Part shown: piece after piece, positions 9,678 through 19,631 of the stretch
Layout: each line of letters starts with the position of its first letter
Numbering within the stretch: position 1 is the first letter of the stretch
DNA from: Deinococcus betulae
GTDB lineage: Bacteria; Deinococcota; Deinococci; Deinococcales; Deinococcaceae
NCBI RefSeq assembly: GCF_020166395.1
Contig: NZ_JAIQXU010000003.1
Location: forward strand, 160,249 to 224,248
Direction of reading: 5' to 3'
Length of the DNA stretch: 64,000 nt
Translations under genes and position numbers: made by a program
Notes under the pieces: model-generated
Seen by the model: only the letters and a program-made list of their open reading frames with translations
What the model was told of the DNA's origin: nothing
The model's database searches: none

Positions 9678-11857
9678 GCCGCGCCGCCTTCTGGCTGCTG
9701 ACCGCCGCCCTGGCGTCTTCAGCCGCCGCCCTGACCGACCAGGCCACCGCCGAAGCCCAGGCCCGCGCCCTGCTGGCCCGCCTGAGCACAGACGAGAAGA
9801 TCGGGCAGGTCACGATGGCCCACTTTTTCCGCTTTACCGAAGGAGGCCGCAGCGCGCCCATAGCGGCGAACGCCGCGCAAACTTTCGGCGCCCTCAAGCC
9901 CGGCAGCCTCCTGAACGGCGGCGGCGACACCCCGCAGCCCAACACGCCGCGCGGCTGGGCGGATTTTCTGGCGGGGCTGGACACCCTGGGCCGCGCCAAC
10001 CTTCCGCAGGGCATCCCCGCCGTTTTCGGCACCGACGCGGTTCACGGGGTCAACAACGTGCCCGCCGCGACCCTGTTTCCTCACAACATCGGCCTGGGCG
10101 CAGCGTTTAACCCGGCCCTGACGCGCGAGGTGGCGCAGGCCACGGCCCGCGACCTGCGCGCCCTGAACACCGCCTGGACCTTTGCCCCAGTGGCCGATGT
10201 GGGCCGGGACCCCCGCTGGGGCCGCTACTACGAAACCTTTGGCGAGGCGCCGTGGCTGGTCGCTGATCAGGTCGCGGCGGCGGTGACGGGCCTCCAGGGC
10301 GAGGGCGTGGCGGCGACCCTCAAGCACTTCACCGGCTACGGGCTGCCCTCGCTGGGTCTGGACCGGGGCAATGCCGAGATCAGCGCGCGGGCGCTGCACG
10401 AAACCTTCCTGCCGTCTTTTCAGGCTGGCATTCGCGCCGGCGCCCTGAGCGTCATGGCGAACAGTGGCAGCGTCAACGGCGTGCCGGTCCACGCCTCCAA
10501 AGCCCTGCTGACCGATGTGCTGCGCGGCGAACTGGGCTTTAACGGCCTGCTGGTCAGCGACTGGAACGATATTGACCGTCTGGTGGGCACTTTCCGCAGC
10601 CAACCGGACCTGGTGCGGGCGGCGGCGGCCAGCGTGAATGCTGGCATTGACGTGTATATGGTGCCCAATACCGTCGAGGCGTATCAGGCGGCGCTGAAAG
10701 AAGCGGTCACGGCTGGGCAGGTCAGCACTGCCCGCCTGGACGAGGCGACCCTGCGCCTCCTGACCTTCAAAGCGCGGCTGGGGCTGCTCGAAACGCCGCT
10801 GGCCGGCAGTGGTGTGCTAGAAGACCACCGTGCCCTGGCCAAGAAGGCGGCGGCTGCCACCCTGACCCTGCTGGACAACCCACGCGGCACGCTGCCCCTG
10901 AAAGCGGGCCGGGTGCTGGTGACTGGGCCAGCCCAGGACAGCCCCGCCATTCAACTGGGCGGCTGGAGCGTGAACTGGCAGGGCGTGGGCAAGGGCAATG
11001 TCCGGGAGGTGCCGCGCGTGACCACGCTGGCCCCGGCCCTGAAGGCGACCGCGCCCGCAGGCGTGACCGTCAGCGCGCTGCCCGAAGGCAAACGCCCCCA
11101 GCTGTTGGCCGCCGCCAAGGGCGCCGATGTGGTGGTCGTGGCCCTGGGCGAGCCGCCCGCCGCCGAGTGGGAAGCGAACAACCCCAGCCTGACCCTGCCT
11201 GCCGAGCAACTGACGCTGCTGCGTGACCTGGTGGGCACTGGCAAACCAGTCGTGGCGGTCCTGATGGCTGGGCGGCCCATTATGCTGCCGGCCGACGTGC
11301 AGGTGGAGCTGGCGGGTCTGGTCATGGCTTACCTGCCCGGCACCGAGGGCGGCGCAGCCCTGGCCGACGCGCTGTACGGCCGCACAGGCTTTCCGGGCCG
11401 TCTGCCGTTTTCCTGGCCCGAGACGGCGGTGCAGGCGGGCCTGACCGCCGACCGACCGCCCGAAGGCGCAGGCCAGGCGCCGCAGCCGCTTTACCCGCTG
11501 GGCTACGGCCTGGACTACACGACCTCGGCGGCGCGGGAGGTTACGGCCACCGCCCGGCCAGACGACGTTACCCTCAGCGCGGCCCTGACCAACAGCGGCA
11601 GCCGTGCGGGCACCGTCACGTTCGTGGTGCGAGCAGCGTTGCCCGCCAGCGGGGCGTTGCAAGCAGTGGCCCGTCCGGTGGCGGTCCTGCAGGCCGACCT
11701 GAAAGCGGGCGAAACCCGGCGCGTGACCGTGACCGTACCAAACGAGCGCCTGCAATCCTGGGTGGGAGACGCCTTCGGAACCGTTCGGCCTGAGCTGTTG
11801 CCCGGCACGTACACTTTGACTGCAGGCGACGGCCGAGCCGACTTTACTCTGCCGTAA
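9674..11857 (+). CDS. Secreted GH3 beta-glucosidase / beta-xylosidase
   Basis: This 727-residue enzyme begins with a signal peptide (SRAAFWLLTAALASSAAA) after a TTG start that overlaps the previous stop (TTGA). The N-terminal barrel contains GTDAVHGVNNV and the nucleophile motif GLLVSDWND (Asp296). The second alpha/beta domain and a fibronectin-III-like C-terminal domain follow (VTFVVRAALP and ETRRVTVTVP). Family 3 enzymes remove terminal beta-glucose or beta-xylose. Export fits an extracytoplasmic trimming role before uptake by the importer encoded upstream. It is the last gene of the operon. Confidence 0.93.
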   Translation: MSRAAFWLLTAALASSAAALTDQATAEAQARALLARLSTDEKIGQVTMAHFFRFTEGGRSAPIAANAAQTFGALKPGSLLNGGGDTPQPNTPRGWADFLAGLDTLGRANLPQGIPAVFGTDAVHGVNNVPAATLFPHNIGLGAAFNPALTREVAQATARDLRALNTAWTFAPVADVGRDPRWGRYYETFGEAPWLVADQVAAAVTGLQGEGVAATLKHFTGYGLPSLGLDRGNAEISARALHETFLPSFQAGIRAGALSVMANSGSVNGVPVHASKALLTDVLRGELGFNGLLVSDWNDIDRLVGTFRSQPDLVRAAAASVNAGIDVYMVPNTVEAYQAALKEAVTAGQVSTARLDEATLRLLTFKARLGLLETPLAGSGVLEDHRALAKKAAAATLTLLDNPRGTLPLKAGRVLVTGPAQDSPAIQLGGWSVNWQGVGKGNVREVPRVTTLAPALKATAPAGVTVSALPEGKRPQLLAAAKGADVVVVALGEPPAAEWEANNPSLTLPAEQLTLLRDLVGTGKPVVAVLMAGRPIMLPADVQVELAGLVMAYLPGTEGGAALADALYGRTGFPGRLPFSWPETAVQAGLTADRPPEGAGQAPQPLYPLGYGLDYTTSAAREVTATARPDDVTLSAALTNSGSRAGTVTFVVRAALPASGALQAVARPVAVLQADLKAGETRRVTVTVPNERLQSWVGDAFGTVRPELLPGTYTLTAGDGRADFTLP

Positions 11858-11890
11858 AGAGAGAAAGGAAAGGCGCTGAGGGGATAAGCC

Positions 11891-12472
11891 TCAGCGCTCT
11901 TCTTCTTTTAGGTGCGGCGCGAGCTTCACCTCCGTGAATAAGGCACGCTGGCTGGTCCGGCTGAGGGGCATGGTGGCAAACGCAGCGGCCCCGAAGGCAA
12001 ACCAGGCGTGGGCCGCGCCCAGCAGTTCGCGCAGCAGTGAATTGCCAAAGCCTCCATGCGTGACCGCCAGTACGCGGTCTCCCCCGCCTTGCCAGACCAG
12101 ATCCAGAGCCAGAAGGGCACGCGCACGGATGGCTGCCTGACCCTCTCCCTGTAGTGAACGCCTCCAGGTCATGCCGGAAAGTAGGAAGAGGCAGGGCTTC
12201 ATCTCGTTGTACGCCGGCCAAAGACCCCTTCCGGCAAGAGGTCGGTGGTGAGATACACCCAGCGCCTCTCTCACAATCTCTGCCGTTTGCGTCCATGCCA
12301 GGGTGGAACAGTACGGTCAAAGCCCGGTGGGTGCACCTAGCAGTGCGCTGACAGAGCGTGAACCTGAGTCCGCCCCTCTCTACTCAGCGGCGAGTCGTAA
12401 CGGCCCTGATGCACGCCCTCGTCGTCAGCCTGGCTGCGGCCGTGACGCAGGAGAATCAGCGGCAAGAGTCAT
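11891..12472 (-). pseudogene. Decayed histidine phosphatase (phosphoglycerate-mutase superfamily)
   Basis: Reading the minus strand, codons from about 12465 give [15 protein letters not shown] then [15 protein letters not shown], the classic RHG phosphohistidine motif and following loop. The frame meets TAG at 12337-12339, and near 12312 the homology jumps by one base into STLAWTQTAEIVREALG. It then continues to the second catalytic histidine in RVLAVTHGGFGNSLL and ends at TGA 11891-11893. Rejoining the pieces gives one coherent protein of about 190 residues, so at least two lesions (a stop and a one-base loss) have broken it. No good start codon or ribosome-binding site is seen; TTG 12465 or ATG 12472 (with a further shift) are candidates. 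A sequencing error could explain one lesion but is less likely to explain both. Confidence 0.78.
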
Positions 12473-12656
12473 ACGGATTCCGCTGAATTGCAGCACCGCA
12501 AAGAAAGGCACCGCCTGCGCTTCCATATTGCGGAATCCGCATCTATTCCTGCTCGCTCTCCTGCGGAGCTTTTCAAGTCTGCTGCTCAGCTTTCCAGGTC
12601 CGCTCGGATTCCACCTGGCATTCTGCTCTATTCAATCGGAGTCTGTATCAGTCAGC
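12466..12656. repeat. Short inverted-repeat element between two genes
   Basis: The left arm (near 12474-12490, TACGGATTCCGCTGAATT) and the right arm (near 12630-12648, read in reverse as TACAGACTCCGATTGAAT) are imperfect inverted repeats about 150 bases apart. The interior has another stem, GCGGAATCCGC (12530-12540), and no coding frame. The right arm overlaps the last codons of the CbrC gene. A related arm with the core ATTCAATCGGAGT occurs at about 29484. This is the pattern of a small non-autonomous repeat. Confidence 0.55.
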
Positions 12657-13190
12657 ATCCGCATATCCCCCGTAAGCGCCGCAGTGCAGACACTGAAAGA
12701 GGTAAGCCGTAGGGCTGCCGCCTTTGTCGAGCGCCTGGGAAAAGCGCGCCCACGCCTCAGCAGGCAGCGCCAGGGGTTCACGCATGGCCGCCGCGAATTG
12801 GGGGAAGCGGGCCAGTTCCGCCGCGCCAGCACGGCCAAGAAAGGCCGCTCCATCGCCGCAGTGGGTCCACCACTGCTCCTGCTGCCAGCCGGAAAATCCA
12901 GGCGTCCGGGTTGAAATAATCTGGATGACCGCCCCAGGTACCTCCTCCCAGCGGCCATACCCGCCCACGCCCGCCGCATCGGTGAACTCGGCGTCTAACC
13001 GCTCGGCGGCAGAGCCGTCAGCAATACACCAGGGGCACAGGTCCGGCCACTCTTCTTCCGCAAAGGGCGTGGACGTATAGCGGTAGCCCCGTTCCTGCTC
13101 GCAACATGGGCATTCACCGTCAAAGGGTTCAATCATGCCGGTGGCCAGTGGGTCCGGGTGGTAGCGGAAGACAGGCAGCGCCGGGTTCAC
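12648..13190 (-). CDS. CbrC-family (UPF0167) zinc-binding-like protein
   Basis: The 180-residue protein matches the CbrC/UPF0167 family. It starts with VFRYHPDPLATGMI, has paired cysteines in CPCCEQERGY and LCPWCIADGSAA, and ends with FQCLHCGAYGGYADAD. Such cysteine pairs suggest metal binding. The family is named for colicin E2 tolerance in E. coli; a biochemical role is not established. GTG 13190 overlaps the stop of the upstream Nudix-methyltransferase gene (GTGA), so it is the last gene of a coupled five-gene unit. Its final codons lie within an inverted-repeat arm, which may have set the current C-terminus. Confidence 0.85.
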   Translation of the reverse strand: MNPALPVFRYHPDPLATGMIEPFDGECPCCEQERGYRYTSTPFAEEEWPDLCPWCIADGSAAERLDAEFTDAAGVGGYGRWEEVPGAVIQIISTRTPGFSGWQQEQWWTHCGDGAAFLGRAGAAELARFPQFAAAMREPLALPAEAWARFSQALDKGGSPTAYLFQCLHCGAYGGYADAD

Positions 13191-14146
13191 CGCTTCACCG
13201 CCAGCACCACGCGCTCGCGGCGGCTGACCTCAAGCTCGGTGCAGGTCAACCGTGGATGGCCAAAAAGGGCGTCTCGTCGGGGGTCGCCCCCATACAGCGC
13301 TTCAGGCAGTCGCCCTGGCGGGCTGAAGTTGTCCATCACCAGCAGGCCGCCGGGCTTCAGACTGGCCACCAGCTCAGCCACGGCTGCCGTCTCCTTGGCT
13401 GGAGCGCAATCCGCAAAGGTCAGGTCAAAGGGGCCCCGCTCCAGGGCGCCCCGCCAGTCTCCATGCAGCACCTCAGCGCGGAGGTCGGGCGCCAGCACCT
13501 CCCAGGCCGTTTCGGCGAGTAGAGGGTCGGCCTCCACAGTCAGCAGGCGCGCGGCCCCGTCCATCCCCGCCAGCAGCCACGCCGCGCTCTCCCCCACCCC
13601 GCTGCCCAGGTCCAGCAGCCGGCCCCCCGGTTTGCTGGCGGCCAGAGTGCGCAGCAGCCGCCCCGTTTCCAGCGAGCACGAGCGGTCAAAGGATAGACGC
13701 CTGGCTTCCTGCCGCGCCACCGAAACGAGCGGGGGCAGGTCAAGACACGCCGGCAGCTCACCCCTGGCGGCCAGCACCTGCCGCAGTTGCACGTCGTCGG
13801 CCCAGGGCAGGGCGCGGGGATTGACCCAGGCCACCGGGCGCCCTTCCGGGCTGGGGTCCAGGCTCAGCAGCCGCAGCGGCCAGCAGTCGGCCGGCTCGCC
13901 GTGGGCCCCGCGCAGCGGCAGCGGCTCGCCCCTGACCTCACACCGCGCCCCCGTTTCCTCCCAGGCTTCCCGCAGCGCCGCCTCAGCCGAGGTTTCCCCT
14001 GGCTGGACCCCGCCCCCCGGAAGCGTCCAGCCGCCCCAGTCCAGGCCGGTCATCAGCACGGCGCCATCGTCCCGCTCAATCCAGGCGCAGGCGCGTCCCA
14101 CACGGTTCGTGTCCGCCGAGAGGTTCAAAAACTTTGGGCTGCTCAT
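13187..14146 (-). CDS. Nudix hydrolase - class I methyltransferase fusion protein
   Basis: The 319-residue protein joins two enzymes. Residues about 15-140 form a Nudix domain whose box runs from GGVQPGE to REAWEETGA and fits GX5EX7REUXEEXGU exactly, so it should hydrolyse a nucleoside diphosphate derivative. Residues about 150-319 form a Rossmann-type SAM-dependent methyltransferase resembling O-methyltransferases (motif I LLDLGSGVGESAAWL, then LLTVEAD, LTFADCAPAKE, and LKPGGLLVMDN). The substrates are unknown. ATG 14146 overlaps the preceding gene's stop (ATGA). The pairing within one chain is unusual and may couple clean-up of a modified nucleotide with methyl transfer; this is inference. 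Confidence 0.9.
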   Translation of the reverse strand: MSSPKFLNLSADTNRVGRACAWIERDDGAVLMTGLDWGGWTLPGGGVQPGETSAEAALREAWEETGARCEVRGEPLPLRGAHGEPADCWPLRLLSLDPSPEGRPVAWVNPRALPWADDVQLRQVLAARGELPACLDLPPLVSVARQEARRLSFDRSCSLETGRLLRTLAASKPGGRLLDLGSGVGESAAWLLAGMDGAARLLTVEADPLLAETAWEVLAPDLRAEVLHGDWRGALERGPFDLTFADCAPAKETAAVAELVASLKPGGLLVMDNFSPPGRLPEALYGGDPRRDALFGHPRLTCTELEVSRRERVVLAVKR

Positions 14147-14772
14147 GCCAGCACCGCCAGGGCGTGGGCAAGGGGCGCACGGAGCGCCCGCAGAGCGCTA
14201 AGGGTGCCGGCTTGATGAACCCGCTCGGCCAATGCCTCAGCTTCCGGATCTTGCGCGGCGAAGCTGTCCAGAACGGCGCTTGTTCCCCGCGCCCGCCCTT
14301 CTTCCAGCAGCGCCTGAAGCGTCAGCTGCAGGGCCAGCCGCGAGACCCCTACCGGCGCCCGCTCCACCCGAATCCCTTTCTTCACCACATACTCGTCGTC
14401 CGTCAGCAGGCGGGTACAACCCGCCCAGGGGTCTGGCGCCACGTACGCCACCGCCCGCAGGCCGCTCATGGCAATAGCCCCTGCACACTGCGGACAGGGC
14501 TGCACGGTGGTCAGCAGGGTCCAGCTGTAGCACGCCGGACGAGGCGTGGCCGCCAGATTCAGCAGCGCATTGATTTCTGCGTGGGCTAGGTCATGCCCCG
14601 CAATCACCCCGTCCACCCGCCGCGCCTCGCCCAGCCGGTTGCGCCCCCGCGCCAGAATCTGTTCCCCGGCGTCCACGACGACGGCCCCAATCGGATACGA
14701 GCCGTGCAGATAAGCGTCCCAGGCTTCAGAGAGTGCGGCGTGCCACCCAGTGCCCGGAGTTACGCCGGCCAC
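14143..14772 (-). CDS. Cytidine/deoxycytidylate-like nucleoside deaminase
   Basis: The zinc-dependent deaminase core is clear. HAEINAL supplies the histidine ligand and the catalytic glutamate, and PCPQCAGAI supplies the two cysteine ligands. The context GHDLAHAEIN and MSGLRAVAYVAPDPWAG is closer to guanine/tRNA-adenosine-type deaminases than to free cytidine deaminase, so the substrate is uncertain. The C-terminal third (after about residue 140) is an alanine- and leucine-rich helical extension. GTG 14772 overlaps the end of the DinB gene by 13 bases. It lies between DinB and the Nudix fusion in an operon that looks concerned with nucleotide damage. Confidence 0.85.
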   Translation of the reverse strand: MAGVTPGTGWHAALSEAWDAYLHGSYPIGAVVVDAGEQILARGRNRLGEARRVDGVIAGHDLAHAEINALLNLAATPRPACYSWTLLTTVQPCPQCAGAIAMSGLRAVAYVAPDPWAGCTRLLTDDEYVVKKGIRVERAPVGVSRLALQLTLQALLEEGRARGTSAVLDSFAAQDPEAEALAERVHQAGTLSALRALRAPLAHALAVLA

Positions 14773-15197
14773 GCACCCATCACCTGCCTCAGGCCCACAA
14801 TCTTGCCTAGGTGATAACTGTTATGAACCGCCAGTGCGCGCAGAAGATCCGCCATGGTCTCGCCGGGATTGACCTCCTGTTCCAGCTGTTCCGCTGAGGA
14901 AGTCCAGGCGAGGGCCCGCGTCAGCCCAGAGAAAAACCGGTCCACCAGCGCCGTCCACTCGGCCAGGTCAGTGGGGGGCCGGCCAGGGTAACGCTCACCC
15001 GTCTGCCAGACACCCTCATACAGCGCCTCGTCCCGGTCCACCATGATGTCCTGCCAGAGCGCGGCGTGCCACAGCTCGTCGTAAATAGAGTGGGGAGCGC
15101 GGCCCGGTCTGGCGGTGACCTGGGCCAGGGTCAAGCCAGCCAGCAGGGTCCGGCGGTCTGCAAATTCGCCGTAAAAGAGGTGCTCCCAGCGGGTCAC
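14760..15197 (-). CDS. DinB-family protein
   Basis: The 145-residue protein has the four-helix DinB/YfiT layout with three metal-ligand histidines, in ELWHAALWQDI and in HNSYHLGKIV near the C-terminus. DinB proteins are metal-binding and often use thiol cofactors for detoxifying reactions; several are DNA-damage-induced in Bacillus and are expanded in Deinococcus. GTG 15197 overlaps the GGDEF gene stop by four bases (GTGA), so expression follows that gene. The reaction catalysed cannot be told from sequence. Confidence 0.86.
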   Translation of the reverse strand: MTRWEHLFYGEFADRRTLLAGLTLAQVTARPGRAPHSIYDELWHAALWQDIMVDRDEALYEGVWQTGERYPGRPPTDLAEWTALVDRFFSGLTRALAWTSSAEQLEQEVNPGETMADLLRALAVHNSYHLGKIVGLRQVMGAWPA

Positions 15198-15805
15198 AGG
15201 GCGCCTCTGTTCTTCTCTATCAGTTCATCCAGTGCCTCGCGCAGCAGGCTGGCCTCAGTGCGGCCCAGCGCGCCTGACAGCTTGGCCAGCCGCTCCAGCT
15301 GGCTCTTGGGGTAGTAATTGCTTTTCAGCACCATCTTGCTTTCCACATAAATGCAGGCGCGGGCGCGGCCTTCCCGCTTGGCGCGGATCATGGCTTCATC
15401 GGCGGCGCGCTTGAGGTCGTCGTAGGTGGTGGCGTGGGCGGGGCGGGCGGCCAGGCCCACGCTCAGGCCCAGGCTTCTGGGCCACTGGGGGTCGCGGTGA
15501 ATATGAAAATGCTTGATGACCTCGTCGAACAGAATCAGGGCCGTTTCGGCCGCCGTCTCTGGCAGGATGATGGCATATTCGTCCCCCCCAATCCGACCCA
15601 CCACACTGCCACTGGGCAGGCTGCCCGACAGCAGGCGCTCGACGCTGCGTAGCACCCGGTCACCCTCACTGTGGCCCAGCGTATCGTTCAGCGTCTTGAA
15701 GTGGTCAAGGTCAAGGACCGCCAGAGTCAGAGGCGCACCTCTGAGGGCATGAAAGGCATCTTCAAAGGCAATGCGGCTAAGGGTAGCGGGGCGTGCAGCC
15801 ATCAT
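15194..15805 (-). CDS. Diguanylate cyclase with a ribbon-helix-helix-like C-terminal tail
   Basis: Residues 1-155 are a GGDEF domain: [19 protein letters not shown] binds nucleotide and metal and RIGGDEYAI is the active loop (GGDEY). It should make c-di-GMP; no RxxD inhibitory site is visible five residues upstream. There is no membrane segment or sensor domain at the N-terminus. The tail from about residue 157, [20 protein letters not shown] then [18 protein letters not shown], has the beta-helix-helix pattern of CopG/RHH DNA-binding proteins. AGGAGG lies 3 bases from ATG 15805 and 6 from ATG 15802, so the second ATG may be the true start. It heads the five-gene minus-strand operon. Confidence 0.85.
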   Translation of the reverse strand: MMAARPATLSRIAFEDAFHALRGAPLTLAVLDLDHFKTLNDTLGHSEGDRVLRSVERLLSGSLPSGSVVGRIGGDEYAIILPETAAETALILFDEVIKHFHIHRDPQWPRSLGLSVGLAARPAHATTYDDLKRAADEAMIRAKREGRARACIYVESKMVLKSNYYPKSQLERLAKLSGALGRTEASLLREALDELIEKNRGAL

Positions 15806-15837
15806 GAACCTCCTGGCCTGGGGCCGGGCGAGAGCTT

Positions 15838-15867
15838 ATATATCTGAATAACATATATATGTCTCAA
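15838..15867 (-). promoter_or_regulatory. Candidate promoter of the GGDEF-DinB operon containing an AT-rich palindrome
   Basis: On the minus strand TTGAGA (15867-15862) and ATATAT (15843-15838) are 18 bases apart. The spacer contains the perfect palindrome CATATATATG (15852-15861). It lies about 30 bases before the start codon. The palindrome could be an operator, possibly for the RHH-like tail of the first gene product. Confidence 0.55.
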
Positions 15868-15951
15868 GCCATAGAATGCAAGCGCATATGCGAAACCGCC
15901 CTCCCAGCGCACCTTGAGCGCACCACACTCAGATTCTCAGATTCAAAGATT

Positions 15952-15982
15952 TGACAATTTTCTTACGAGAGGACTACTCTTG
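15952..15982 (+). promoter_or_regulatory. groES: Probable groESL promoter
   Basis: TTGACA (15952-15957) is followed 18 bases later by TACTCT. No CIRCE element (TTAGCACTC-N9-GAGTGCTAA) is visible, so HrcA control is not supported. The start codon is about 80 bases downstream. Confidence 0.6.
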
Positions 15983-16057
15983 CGTGCGGAACGGCAAAAA
16001 CTCGCCGGAATGTCCGGCCGGGTGCGCCCCATATCCCATCTCTCAGGAGGACACAAC

Positions 16058-16345
16058 ATGCTGAAACCTTTAGGTGACCGCGTTCTGGTTGAAATTATCG
16101 AGGAAGCCGAGCAGAAGACGGCCGGCGGCCTGTACGTCCCCGACACCGCCAAAGAAAAGAGCCAGCGCGGCAAAGTGATCGCCGTGGGCAACGGCAAGGT
16201 GCTGGACAATGGCACCCGCGTGGCGCTGGACGTTAAAGAAGGCGACACCGTGTACTTCGCCAAGTACGGCGGCACGGAAGTCAGCCTGGAAGGCAAGAAC
16301 TACTCCATCCTCGCCGAACGCGACATCCTCGCCATCGTCGAGTAA
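16058..16345 (+). CDS. groES: Co-chaperonin GroES (Hsp10)
   Basis: The 95-residue protein [20 protein letters not shown] is a typical Hsp10. It includes the mobile loop [20 protein letters not shown] that contacts GroEL and ends DILAIVE. It caps the GroEL ring in the cytoplasm during ATP-driven protein folding. ATG 16058 is preceded by AGGAGG (16045-16050), so the longer frame starting at 15914 is not used. groEL follows after 77 bases in the usual bicistronic order. Confidence 0.98.
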   Translation: MLKPLGDRVLVEIIEEAEQKTAGGLYVPDTAKEKSQRGKVIAVGNGKVLDNGTRVALDVKEGDTVYFAKYGGTEVSLEGKNYSILAERDILAIVE

Positions 16346-16410
16346 GCGGGCGCGGGCCCTGACCGGCTCGCCTCAGCTTCCGGCCCTTTTTCCCTCTCTG
16401 AAGTCTTTAA

Positions 16411-18057
<1,647 letters not shown>

Positions 18058-18126
18058 ACCAACGCAACTCCGGCGTGAACGGCACAGGTGCTGGGACTCT
18101 CTCCCACTGCTGAACCCCACACGCCA

Positions 18127-18158
18127 GCCGCCCACCTTCTCCGGTGGGCGGCCTCGTT
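18127..18158 (+). terminator. groESL intrinsic terminator
   Basis: GCCGCCCACC (18127-18136) pairs perfectly with GGTGGGCGGC (18143-18152) around a TTCTCC loop, followed by CTCGTTTT. It lies 70 bases after the groEL stop. Between here and 18342 no coding frame was seen. Confidence 0.88.
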
Positions 18159-18342
18159 TTGGTGTTGTGGCTGGACTCTGGAGGTCCGCAAAGGTGCTCC
18201 GATGTTCCCTGCTGCTGTAGCAAAGACCCCACGCTGCGGCGCTAGACACCACCTCCCTCAGCGCCGCTATAGGCTCTCGTACAGAGTTTTCTCTTCAAAA
18301 CGCCATCACTGGCCCGAGGCAGCCCCGCCGCATCAGCGCCCC

Positions 18343-18993
<651 letters not shown>

Positions 18994-19066
18994 GCTGCCC
19001 ACTGTAGCCCTGGCGCGCGCCAGTCCGGGCAGGATCAGGTGGCCTGAAGCCCTACAGCGTCCGGTG

Positions 19067-19075
19067 TGATATACT
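19067..19075 (+). promoter_or_regulatory. Extended -10 element upstream of rpmF
   Basis: TGA-TATACT (TATACT at 19070-19075 with TG two bases before) is an extended -10 sequence. No strong -35 is evident. Transcription would start near 19082, giving a leader of about 86 bases before rpmF. Confidence 0.6.
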
Positions 19076-19167
19076 CCCGGCTGTTGTCTCGCGCCTGTCC
19101 CAGTAGTGGGGGCGGTCCGAGAATCGCGCCCCGGCGAGAAACGCCGTGCGGCCCAGGAGAGACCAAA

Positions 19168-19350
<183 letters not shown>

Positions 19351-19365
19351 CCCCGCTATTCAGCA

Positions 19366-19397
19366 CAGCGCCCCCACTGCTGGAGGCGCTGTTCTTT
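19366..19397 (+). terminator. rpmF intrinsic terminator
   Basis: CAGCGCC (19366-19372) pairs with GGCGCTG (19385-19391), followed by TTCTTT. It starts 16 bases after the rpmF stop. Confidence 0.75.
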
Positions 19398-19491
19398 ATG
19401 CAAAGGCGTGACGCGCATGGCCAGGAGAGCCACATCAAAAGCGGCGCCCAGCGCCGTCCCAGAGGAACACACCGTGCCCGGTAGACTGGGC

Positions 19492-19556
19492 TTGACGCCG
19501 CGTGTATATCGGGGTATCCTTTTCTTATCACCGTCCAACAAGGGCGGCTTTTTTAT
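19492..19556 (+). promoter_or_regulatory. Promoter-terminator cassette, copy 1
   Basis: TTGACG (19492-19497), a 17-base spacer and TATCCT (19515-19520) form a strong sigma-70-like promoter. Ten bases later CCGTCC (19531-19536) and GGGCGG (19542-19547) form a stem with a five-base loop followed by C and a T6 run, the layout of an intrinsic terminator. Transcription would stop about 28-30 bases after it starts. Two related units lie at 24432 and 24619 and share the spacer core TGYATAYCG and the ATCACCG start of the stem. An ATG at 19558 opens a 21-codon frame (MADSSRAGLTNP...) that ends just before the GGDEF gene. Confidence 0.75.
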
Positions 19557-19631
19557 TATGGCTGACTCTTCACGCGCGGGCCTGACTAACCCCGTGAGGA
19601 AACTGGAAGGAGCGCCGCCGTAGCATCAGGT

